Shown: positions 10,891 through 20,947 of the stretch, piece by piece
Layout: each line of letters starts with the position of its first letter
How positions within the stretch are numbered: the stretch's first letter is position 1
NCBI RefSeq assembly: GCF_000264905.1
Contig: NW_006763139.1
Coordinates: 321,949-385,948 of the forward strand
DNA: 64,000 nt
Origin: Stereum hirsutum FP-91666 SS1
Lineage: Eukaryota > Basidiomycota > Agaricomycetes > Russulales > Stereaceae
Direction: 5' to 3'
The notes under the pieces: model-generated
Told to the model about the DNA's origin: nothing
Database searches by the model: none
The model's input: the letters and a program-made list of their open reading frames with translations, nothing else
Made by a program: the position numbers and the translations under genes

Positions 10891-11458
10891 GTAACCAGGA
10901 GTAGTGCGACGGGGCCTCGGATCCAGAATGGTGAGACGAAGAGCGCCAGTTCTTCAGGGTACGGATATGCTGTCAGGGGAGGGAAGGGAGGTATGGGTGC
11001 GGATGAGGTGCAGACCGTATAAGGGACGAGTGGGTGCGAGGTGAGTCTTTAGATCGTTCTGTCCATCGAATGCTTCCTGACACGCAGCGTTTGTAGATCG
11101 TCCTGTCTCCAATGAACTAAGTATGGACGTTTACAACAGGTTTTCAGTTTCGATGGGTCTCATTCAACCAGTACAAATAGTACACTTCCTTGGGAAAATG
11201 TCATGATCACGAAGAACACTGATGCGCCGTGCCACTCATAACTTGAATGAGCGCATGATGTTTATTCTTCGGCTTACTTCGACGCCACCAAGCACTCGCG
11301 ATTCCCTTGAAGAGTGTTAGCAAGGGCGATTGCATCCTCTGAACGACGGAGAAATCCAAGATGTGTGGATAGATTTCCTCCTCCCACGATACGCGCTCTT
11401 CACCTACATACCTACACATCTAATGTAGAGCATGCTACATGACTCGAATGTCCGACTC
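10891..11458. other. intergenic, no gene seen
   Basis: About 570 bp between convergent genes (71-aa membrane protein and BTB copy 3). No recognisable feature. Confidence 0.45.
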
Positions 11459-12595
11459 CTACGGATACTCCGGGAATGGCAATGGGAGCTGACGGATAGA
11501 AGGTGGATGACAAGTCAGAAGGATTTGTAGCACAGATGATGGTAAAAGAAATCCTACATCGGAAATGATCGAAACCACCTCGTCCCCAAGCTGCGAGTGA
11601 AATCGCAAGAGGTTCCTCACCTCGGCCTCCGCGCTGCAGTCTTGATGCAGACACCCAGAGCGCCCTGCAGCACCAGCAGCATGCGCCAAGGCTTTTCCAT
11701 CCCGAGTGGCCGCATCCCAGTTCGGTGTTCCCTTCAATGCATTGGAAATCTCCTTCTGATACTCTATCATCCACTTCTTCACATCGTCAATCCATTCGGA
11801 AGCGTCGACTTCGATGCAGGGACAGGTACAGGTTTTGGATGGACGGACAGGAAGATGAACGTCCTCCGGATCATCGAACCACTTCCATGATGTTGCGACA
11901 TTTGAGGCAGCACTGCTGGCAGATACATGGTACTGAACAAGTTTATTGAAGTGCGAGGCCGTCATAAGGTTGAGAACCTCGGGAGAGACGAAAGAGGCGC
12001 CAGCGAGGATGGGACGTCTAAGGGTCACTTTGGCGGCGGCGTTGGCGATGGCGGGGAAGTTGTAGCCGCATGCTATGGCATATACCCTAATGGGATCTTC
12101 CTGGGCAACCAACATGAGTGCTAGGCCGATAGCATCAGGAACACGTTGAACGTCGTATTTTCGTAGAACCCTCAGTGCAAGCATGATTTCTGAGACTCCC
12201 GCGAGCGAATGATTCGCATTTGGGTAACACAGTCTAGTTAAATTGAAGCTGTAAGAACACTTTGGAACGGATAACCATCAACCGTGGGTGGAGGCTCACC
12301 TGAGAAAAAGAGAGAGTTCGCCCTCGTCCTCTGCCACGGGAATCACAGGGAGTTCTGCACCTCCGGTACTGTCATTTGAGGAGGACAAAACAAAGGTGTC
12401 TCGGCAATCTTCTTGCGGCAGTGAGAACATCTGCTTGAAAAATGCCGAGACTTCTGCTAAGACCGTCTTGCGAACTCGGAAGTCGACGGAATCCGACGAG
12501 CGTATAATCACATCTGCATCAGGATCGCGAGGAAAGACTTTCTCTGGAGATACAGCATCTTCTGCCTGTGATTTAGGTGCTTTTGATGAGGGCAT
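11459..12595 (-). CDS. BTB/POZ domain protein, array copy 3
   Basis: Exons 12300..12595, 11558..12233 and 11459..11488 give 333 aa with closed phases. The BTB core is DPDADVIIRSSDSVDFRVRK then TVLAEVSAFFKQMFSLPQ. The second exon opens LCYPNANHSLAGV and contains LRKYDVQRVPDAIGLALM and IACGYNFPAIANAAAKVTLR. In the tail the cysteine motif is CLHQDC, a C-x4-C in place of C-x2-C. The last intron is 69 bp, a multiple of three with no stop, so retaining it would still give an open frame. The last exon encodes LPLPFPEYP. A copy in the opposite orientation starts about 200 bp away. Confidence 0.82.
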
Positions 12596-12806
12596 GAAGT
12601 CAAAAAGACTGTACGGAGGTTAGATGGTGGTGGACAAAGCGCGAGACTACAGTACTCATAATTTGACGTAGTACCGGAATCTAGCGGGCGGTAACTCAAA
12701 AGAATCGTAGCTCCGCTCATCCATCTTCGGAGGCTTTCAATCCCCTGCTAAAGTGTTACCGTTGCCGAGCCCCTTTCTACTTTGTTGACCTTGGAGATAC
12801 TACGAA

Positions 12807-13924
12807 ATGCCACGATCTATCTCTGCACCCTCGAGCTCGGACTCTGCGATTGACATGCCTGATGCAGACATTATCGTCCGGTCAGCGGATGCCGTCGACT
12901 TTCGCGTCCATAAAACCGTGCTCTCCGTCTTCTCGTCTGTTTTCGGTGATATGTTGCCCATGCCTCAGCCTCTTACATTGAGATCGGTATCCAAAAGGCT
13001 TTCTGTTGTTGATGTCCCTGAAGAGGGTCCTGTGATAGACATATTTATTCGGTGCGTTTCGTCGTCAGACCTAGTTGCGCCCTGAAAATATTGTGTGGCG
13101 TCTGAGTCTGACCGTGGAAGCACTGCTCACATCCTTTTCCATATCAGACTATGTTATAGACTTCCGTTACCACCGATGTCAATGAACGACATTCAACGTA
13201 TTCTTCAGGTACTCGACAAATATATGGTCGAGCGGACACCCGCCGAGGTCTCCCAGGCTTTGACCGCCGAACTCGACGAGAACCCCCTCGATGTGTATGC
13301 TATTGCATGTCGCTATAACCTTCATGGAATAGCCAATTTCGCGGCCAAAACATTACTCAAACTTCCATGCTCGAGACTGTACGGTCTAGACGAAGATTTC
13401 TCGACTCATGACAGTCGAACAGTACGAGCGTTTGGTCAAATACCGCATTCTGGCTGGCGCAACAGCAGTCCGCGCCGTACGCAATTTTCCTCGTAGAGAT
13501 ACTTGGACGCTCCATCTCGCTCCTCCCGCCACTGCAGGATTTCGCCAGAGCGCCACTGTTTGCGATTGTAGTGGCATAGTCCACCTGGAGGACCGGGGCT
13601 ACTGCGCACCTTGGATTGAGGCATTCAAGGAAGTATGATGTACGGTGTTAATGGAGAAGCCGGGATGTTGGGAGACTATATTGAATGGTGGACATACCGG
13701 AATTCGGGTCGTTTCTTTTGTTCATAACTCGAAGTGCAACTATTGCATTCGGGAAGTGAAGGGCTTAGGAGAGGTGGCGTCGTGGATGAGAGACGACGTT
13801 AAGGAAGCACTCGACAAGGTATATCTCCTCTCTGACAGTTCTTGCTATATGTAGCAGCTCACTCAACAATTAATATCCGTCCATGCAGATAAAGTTGCCG
13901 TTGGACGTGGAAGATAAAACATGA
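12807..13924 (+). pseudogene. BTB/POZ domain gene, array copy 4, disrupted
   Basis: This copy points the other way from its siblings. Exons 12807..13051, 13148..13818 and 13889..13924 use the same splice positions and phases. It keeps a BTB core (MPDADIIVRSADAVDFRVHK) and the LCYR opening of exon 2. Exon 2 is one base too long for its phases. The frame carrying LDEDFS and the frame carrying LMTVEQYERLVKYR are offset by one base near 13400. In the second frame, TGA at 13636..13638 interrupts IEAFKEV...VLMEKPGCWETI. CNYC and the short last exon (IKLPLDVEDKT) are still recognisable. One frameshift and one nonsense codon make a functional full-length product unlikely; a truncated BTB-only protein of about 170 aa is possible. 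Confidence 0.75.
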
Positions 13925-14565
13925 ACACTTAAAGGGTCAATGTTGACGGTCAAAGAGGGGGATTTTCTTTAGTGTGAGCGATTGCTTCCGTGTCTTCGCC
14001 ACTCTATGGGCTGATTTTCTGGCTCAAAACCAGAAAAATATGCATTGGATGTGCTCTCCTTATCCTCTCGGGAATTCATGTCTTTTAGTGCTTCTGTTCG
14101 CTCTATGAAGGTACCGTCTGTGAAGCTTTCGTCTGCGCGCCGCGCACATTGTCGCATACATATGACATTCGAACCTAGTGTGTTTCAAATTTGATGAGTC
14201 ATGACTCGTCAGGCAAACATCACAGACATCCCGGGACGAGCTTCCTAAATATTTCGATGTTATAGCAACCTTCCCAGCGACAATATCTATGGCCTTGGAA
14301 AGAAAATCTCGATGACGAGGCATACTGAGCGCTCGCTCAACAAACCGTAGACACAGGAAACTGCGTGCATCGATGGGAGACGATAGATGAATCAGCCTCT
14401 GCGGTGAGGAGAGTGTGAGGACGGTGCTCACTCAAGCGAGACGCGAGTAGGGACAACAAGGTAAGAAGGGCCTGGGTGTAGCTCGATAAGAAGGAATCGA
14501 GCCAGCATGATGTGGAACAAATACTCACGGTTGCGAGTACAGATTGGGGACGAAAAATTGTTCCC
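13925..14565. other. intergenic, no convincing gene
   Basis: About 640 bp between BTB copies 4 and 5 (convergent). A minus-strand open frame at 14060..14431 is not recognisable, and I do not call it. Confidence 0.4.
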
Positions 14566-15633
14566 TTAGAAGGGAAGAAGAACCTGTGAATATCGCATTC
14601 ATGAGCTCTTGTTACACAGATATGAATTAAATGACGAAAAACCTGACCTGGGCTGTGACCGCATCCACTCTGTTGGCAATCAACTCGGTGAAGGCAGGAA
14701 GTTTCTCTAGCTCCGTCCGACAACTCGGACAACCAGAAGAGATAGCCGTCGTCGTAGCGCGCATGGTAGCAATTCCTCGGCGAGATATCGTGTTGAAGTC
14801 TGGTGTGGTAGCCAAAGCATCCGCCATCTCCTTCCGCCACTGGATGACCCAGTTCGCCACCGGAGATGCCCAAGCAGCCGGTAAAACAATTTGTGTGTTG
14901 GGACATTTGCAGGGACGGAACGCAGTGGGAATTGGGTCATCTTGTTCCATCCACTGGAAGGAGGACGCAGCTGTGCTAGCTCTTGTCGCAACATTCTTGT
15001 GGTACCGGAGGAATTTATCGTACTGAGAGGCCGTCATGAGATCGAGGTCTTCGTCACTCTGAGAGGCATCGGAGAAGAGGGGAGATTTGAGTGATGCTTT
15101 AGCGGCGGCATTGGCGACGGCAAGGAAGTTGTAGCCGCAAGCTATCGCGCAGACCGTGGTAGGATGTTCGTTGACGGCCAACATGAGGGCTAGCCCGACA
15201 GAGTCGGGGATGCGCTGAACGTCGTACTTTCGTAAGATTTTCAGAGCACGTTTGACTTCGGACAAATCAGAGAGTGAGTGATCTTGGTTTGGATAGCATA
15301 GACTAGTTTTGGAGAATCAAAGTGGAAGGAGTGAGCGAACAGGTACTGGTACTCGGTGGTGCCAGTGTTGACTTGAACTCACCGGATGAAGAGATATAGC
15401 TCATCCTTATCCTCAGCAACGGGAACTATATCGAGCCCAACGGACGACTGAAAATCATCAATGGGTTCGTTCTGGGGCAGCGAAAACATGTCCTTGAAGA
15501 ATGTGGATACTTCAGACAAGACTGACTTCCTGACGTGAAAGTTGACCGAGTCAGATGAGCGAAGGATAGCATCGGCATCTGGGTCATCGATAGTCGCATA
15601 TCGTTTGTCGGAATCAAAAGCAATCTGAGACAT
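14566..15633 (-). CDS. BTB/POZ domain protein, array copy 5
   Basis: Exons 15383..15633, 14648..15302 and 14566..14583 give 307 aa; an in-frame ATG at 15666 would add 11 residues. I prefer 15633 because MSQIAFDSDKRY gives an N-terminus of the same length as the siblings. The BTB core is DPDADAILRSSDSVNFHVRK then SVLSEVSTFFKDMFSLPQ. Exon 2 begins LCYPNQDHSLSDL and includes ILRKYDVQRIPDSVGLALML, IACGYNFLAVANAAAKASLK and LMTASQYDKFLRYH. The tail has CPSC. The last exon is six codons (VLLPF, stop). It is closest to copy 1 in the BTB half. Confidence 0.82.
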
Positions 15634-15666
15634 ATCACCCACTATATGGACAAGGGAGAAGACCAA

Positions 15667-16295
15667 TACAAAAGACTCAAACGATTTGAATACAGACGAG
15701 CGTTGGACAAGCGTGAAAGATGTCGATGAAGGGGCGGACGCGATAAGCGCGTTGGACGCAAGCGCCCGATGCCGAAGTCCTCCAGATCTTTTGAAACTCC
15801 GCGCTTATCACGCCTTTTTTCTCGCCGAGTTGTTTTTGTCCTCAACATGCACTGTTCTCGTCCTCCACCATCTGCACAGACCAAAGTTCGCAATTACACA
15901 TGTCGTCGCTCCATCCGGCCCCATGATTTCTAGAGCTTCAGTCTCAGCACTCACCTTAGAGCATCACTCACATCCTGGACCAATCTCGGCGCTCGGCCGT
16001 CACCTAGTGCTCAGCCTGATCTCGGCGACGGACGAACGCCCAATAGGATCACATAATATAAATGTTGGATTGATACATTCATCGAAGTCTTGAATGTCTG
16101 GCCTGAGGCATGATATGGCGCTCGATCTGCTACTCGCCTGGCAGAATGATTATATCAACGACCTCTTGTCAGCCAAGCTGACCCGCCGCCCACTCCAGAT
16201 TCAGTCTTCTCTCTTTACTCCCTGAAGCTTTGCCCATTGTCCTCCACCTTTTCCCTTCTTATTGTGCCCAGAATCACTGCACTTGATTTACAAGG
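15667..16295. other. divergent intergenic region, no gene seen
   Basis: About 630 bp separating BTB copy 5 and the hairpin membrane protein; it must hold both promoters. No clear TATA or repeat. Confidence 0.4.
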
Positions 16296-17341
16296 ATGTT
16301 CTGGCTTGCCATTTCGAGAATCTCATCGAAGCACCTGCCTGCAATGCTCGTCCTCGGCTCACTCGTAACATCCGCTCCCGTCACCTCGATGCATGACGCT
16401 GGGAACCCTGTAGGGTATCATATTGATTCTGTCCTGCGAAAGAACGTAGCAGGCCCCGTCAATGTCCCTGATACCGAAACCAGGCTCGAAAATGAATCTG
16501 AAAGCATGGGTACGTTTACTGAGATGTACACGATCACGCTATTCTTTGTATCTCTGCCCCACGATGCTGCCTAACATGCACCAGCGACGGAACTGACATT
16601 TATGCCACAGAGAATTATATGGAGACCGTCTTACTCGCACGTTTAGATGAGATTTCGAGAATTATCGAAGAGCTCCGTGGGGACATGATCAATTCAGGGA
16701 GAATATCTACCTATGAGGCAACGGCAATAGACGACATGAAGAGTCAGTTTCAACGGGTATTTTTCGTGAGTACATTGCGCATTTCGATCGTGGAACAGAA
16801 GACTCATAGCGAACATTGTAGACGGAGGCGCCTCAAGATTATGTCCATGTGCAACCTCCGACATCTACGATGGTCAATATCGGGTACGTTCGCAGCCTAT
16901 AGCCTAACCTCTTAGCATCCGTCATAATATACTGAATCCCTTTGTAGAGCAATCATCTCCGCTGCCATAAACGCGTGTCTCGCTCTCTTCGGCAGCATGT
17001 CCGGAGGCATCATCGGCGCTTGGATCCAAGCCTCCATCCAGAGACGCACAGAGGCCGCCATGAAGTTGGTCGAAGAGCGAGCCAAAGCAGTCGCGGAACA
17101 GGCGGCCAGTGCTGTCGCGCAGAGGGTCGAGAGCGCGGCGGAAGAGGTGAGAGAGACGGCGGTGAAGATGAAGTCGGAGATGGAGGGACGGAGGGCTGAG
17201 GAAGTAGAAGGAATTGTGGAGGGTGCCGTGGAAGGGACGATCATTGGGTTGGCGAAGGGCGTGGAGGAAGCAAACCTCCACGCCAGTTCGAGCACCGATA
17301 GCGGCACTCTAATAGGTGACAGCACTCGGGCGAAGGACTGA
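16296..17341 (+). CDS. predicted membrane-hairpin and coiled-coil protein, no known family
   Basis: Exons 16296..16509, 16611..16756, 16822..16883 and 16948..17341 give 271 aa with closed phases. Residues 1-30 look like a signal peptide or anchor (LPAMLVLGSLVTSAPVTS). A short helical part follows (LLARLDEISRIIEELRGDM). Around residues 140-170 lies a hydrophobic Gly/Ala-rich stretch (AIISAAINACLALFGSMSGG then IIGAWIQASI), long enough for a tight hairpin or one helix. Then come about 70 residues of charged amphipathic helix with heptads of Ala/Glu/Lys (RRTEAAMKLVEERAKAVAEQ), and a Gly-rich motif GIVEGAVEGTIIGLAKGVEE. This pattern resembles apolipoprotein-like or glycine-zipper membrane-active proteins, but that is only a structural analogy. 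Confidence 0.65.
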
Positions 17342-17693
17342 CAGTGTGGCGGTGGCGAAGTAACCGAGGATTTTATGCCACACTGGCGCAAGCACTAGCG
17401 CTAGCCGTTATCCTAAGATCCATGCATATTTCCCTGTGCGATAGTCCTCTGTCATTCGCGGCCTGTCAATCTTTACAACCATAGAGGGAGCCACAACGAG
17501 GCTGGAGCTAGCTGGAGTTGCTTGAAAACTGCGAGAGTTAGAACGTTGTGTCTTACCGCCGACGATCAAGGTGACCGGGGAAGTGGCTCATGCGTAAGAC
17601 ACCCGCACTTTACGCGGAGTTTCAAATTATCCAGCATGGGTCCCAAGTGCCGCCACAACTTTTCACTTTCACCGGACCATCACTGCGTACAGA
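17342..17693. other. intergenic, promoter side of the triple-BTB gene
   Basis: About 350 bp with no coding signal or clear repeat. Confidence 0.4.
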
Positions 17694-17813
17694 ATGAGCT
17701 CTCCGCTGTCGTCCGGTATTACTCTCGTCGATTATAGCCCTGAAATTCCCGATGATAAGGATCCTCCATCCGCACCAGTAGTGCCATGCGGAATTCCGTT
17801 GAAATTCCGATGA
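17694..17813 (+). promoter_or_regulatory. upstream ORF overlapping the triple-BTB start codon
   Basis: A 39-codon ORF starts at ATG 17694 and ends with TGA 17811..17813, overlapping the main ATG (17810..17812) as ATGA. If transcription starts upstream of 17694, translation of the main frame would need leaky scanning or termination-reinitiation. It may equally be 5' UTR noise. Confidence 0.35.
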
Positions 17814-20566
17814 GCAATACTCCGACAGTCGTGCGCGATTCTCAACACTACTACGAGATGGTTTGCGTCCAGGTGAGCTGCTCCTGATCGAAGTCAGTTG
17901 TTTCTAATTATATACCTTTCAGGCGGAGGACACTCTCTTCAATGTCCCAACACATCTGCTCAACAAAAAGACCCTAACCGACCTGCTCGAAAACGGCGAT
18001 AAGGGCAGCGAACAAAGCCCCTTATTGCTTCACTCTTCTGTCACGGCTTCTGCTTTCCGTGCGTTTTTGATTGCTTGGTGTCCCGAGTAAGTTTTCTCTG
18101 ACGATCTCATACAAGTCAAATATTCTTAATTGCAAACATGACCTCTTCCTTCTAATAGATTCGCCAGTAGCACAGAGCGGCAAATATCTAATTGCGAGCG
18201 GATCAACGTCCTCACACTTTCCTATGTTTGGAACTTGAAGAGAGACTTCCCGTTCGAATTGCATCCCCTAGACGTCCCTCTTTTCTCACAATCTCAACCG
18301 CAGTACAACGAACGGTCTCTCTCTGTCTTGGAGTTGTTGACAGAAGCATTCGCGGAGTTGGTCAAGCGGTGGGACCCTATCCTTCCATCTCAGAGAGATG
18401 CATTGGGATTGGAGTTGTACGGTGACCTCGTTGATATTCGGGAAAGATTTTGGGGAGACGCATTTACTGATTTGCATGGGAAGAAACGACGGCCCAAAAG
18501 AAAGTCTCAAACTGCACAAGAAGCTCGGACTACGACCTTCATTCAAGGCAATCAGGTCGCTGCCTTAGTCACTCAACATCTCGACAAATGGAAGAATAAG
18601 ATGTGCCTTTCATCGGAGCCTGGTATCTCAATTGGTAACGGAGAATCTCGCATCGTTAACCCTCATTCTTCACTCAATCTCAATTCTTACAACATTTCGA
18701 TATTCGCAGCGAATGACAAGCCGGATATCTTATGGACTTCAGTCAGTCGCGATGCACACTTCTATGGTGGCACAGTACTGTTCAAGGTCAGTCTTATCGC
18801 TAGCGATTAGAGTCCGGAACTTTAATTACTGATGATACATAACATAGGCCGGAGACGTCCTATTCAAGCTACCCCGCTACAGCGACGAAAAGATGGCTAC
18901 ATTGGCAGACCTTGCCACCATCGAGGTCGCGGTTTCCACACGTTCTGGCATCATGCAATTGAACGTAGTACCGCTACCAGATCACATAAGTCCCTTTGAA
19001 TTTCGCGGATTCTTAAACATGCTATATCCGAGGTATAGCATCCACCATTCCAGTCTACCTCTGCACAGCGATGGCCGCTCAGCACGCTAACCTAAATCTC
19101 CATTTCTCAGAATACAGCCGCTGTCAATGCGACCGGTTTTGACTGCATCAGATGTGGAGTCAGCGCTTCACGTCGCAAATATTTTGGATTGCCATGACAT
19201 TGCGAGAAAATGCAATGATTGGTTCGAGTCCTCGACCACTTTAATCACTCCATGGGAGAAAGTTCGCGCTGGGCGACGTTTCTCCACGCAAAAGTGGGTC
19301 GTAGATGGGTATCGTGCGATGATCTGCGCGAAGGAGCTCCCTCCTGCTACTTTGGCCGCAGAAGTTGGACTTGGGCTTTACTGGGACCTCAGTTCTTTGC
19401 GTCAAAAGTGGATCCAGAAGGTGTCGTTCGCAGACAGGCAAAAGGAAGGAGAAGAATTCTTGTCGGTGCTTACTGCTGATCAGAAGTCCGAGATGACAGT
19501 CGACATCGAGCGCGCCGTTCGAGACGAGTCGACTAAAGAATCCTTCGATGTATCCGAGCATCTAAGGTCATCGGTATGCGTTCGATTTATGCTTCCGCGT
19601 GCATCGGATGGTCTGCTTACTTTCGGTTATTAACACAGGACAGACCTTCCACCGAAGCATCAAGTTCGCAGCTCTCGATAGGCTACACGCCAACCGTGTT
19701 TTCGGACAGAACAGATATTGCACTGTCGAACACACCATCGCTACGAGACAGCTTGTTCTACTGTCAGGATCATATCATCTTCCTGGTGAGCTCTTCCCGA
19801 CTCGGATGGACCATGATCCATGTTTCGTCTTGACAGGATACATTATATTGCTTACATTTTAGGCGGAAACGACTTTATTCAAAGTTCCTCGGCACGGTTT
19901 CACATCCTCTTTCTTCACCACACTCTTCTCGTTGCCGCAAGGACCATTCAACACCCAAAGGTACTAGCGACGATCATCCAATCCGATTGCCACCTCAGGT
20001 GACCGCACGCGCCTTCCGGACTTTCCTAAGCCTGCTTTATCCAGAGTAAGTGAAGGACTGTTTTTATGCACGTCATGTTTCTTCTCACAGAGGGTATTTG
20101 AAGGTTGATTCCAAAGGGCCAGACAGCCATATTCACCGTCGATGACTTGGCCGAATGTGCTCAGCTGGCCAGAATGTGGGACTTCGGCGACATTCGACGT
20201 ACATCGATGAAGAAGATTCTCGAGTTACCGATGTCACCTTTCCATGGACTGATTATCGGAAGAAAATTACGCAGCTCCCGCTGGATAATTGACGCATACG
20301 TTAAGATCTGCAAACAAGACGCCCTTCCATCTCGAGATGAGGCCCAAGAGATTGGATGGGAGGCCTGGCGCGAAATCGTCAAACTGCGGGAGACTAAAAT
20401 TCGGAAAGTGTTGTTTAATTCTGGTGAATGGAACACAAAGGATTTGGAGCTTGCTATAGAGAGAATATTTCGACATGAGTTGGTCGAGGATGAGAGATAT
20501 TCGCCGAGTGGTACATCTAATGGTATTTTTTTCCTAGTCCACAATCGCTTGCCTTCGTATGTCTGA
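17810..20566 (+). pseudogene. protein with three BTB/POZ modules; third module frameshifted
   Basis: Exons 17810..17872, 17923..18086, 18159..18786, 18848..19032, 19111..19573, 19639..19785, 19863..20045 and 20104..20566. Each module repeats one layout: a short lead exon, a BTB exon, an intron after [L/W]-[Y/C]-P-[E/R], then a helical exon. Module 1 has AEDTLFNVPTHLL and FRAFLIAWCPE; module 2 has AGDVLFKLPRYS and FRGFLNMLYPR; module 3 has AETTLFKVPRHGF and FRTFLSLLYPE. The first six exons are open, so modules 1 and 2 (about 550 aa) could be made. In exon 7 the frame before 19945 (LFSLPQGP) and after it (GTSDDHPIRLPPQ) differ by one base, and the exon length (183) is one too many. The family is the large Agaricomycete BTB family of unknown function. 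A sequencing error would also explain the shift. Confidence 0.7.
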
Positions 20567-20947
20567 CTTTCCTAATTTCAGCATAATCAGATGCAACAAT
20601 GTTAGTAGGACTCCATCTATATCTCTTCGTGTGTTAGTTGCCCCCGACCATAGCTATGGAGGACAGTGGAATATGTGGCCACTGGAGTCTGGATATGATT
20701 GCTTAGATCGTCAATAAATTGATGGTCGCCACACTGTGCGAGTGGGACAGGCGTTTCAAAGACAACCTCATGCCTTCCATTTGATCAACCTTCCTTGTTT
20801 GAAGCATATTAGCAAGCCCACCGAAACGTGCTACAAATCAGTCGGACCACGGTCCTCAGGCTCGCCACCAACTCGCCACTGCTAACGTTAAGTATGGGCG
20901 TCTAACGCGTGTTGTCACCTTTGTGACACCTCGTGTTCCATGTTCAG
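20567..20947. other. intergenic, possibly the missing 5' exon of the next gene
   Basis: About 380 bp. The following gene has no in-frame ATG, so its first exon may lie here, but I could not identify it. Confidence 0.35.

Noticed and set aside
14060..14431. 123-codon minus-strand ORF between BTB copies 4 and 5
   Set aside because: No family, no promoter signal, and it lies in a probable 3' region; not enough support.
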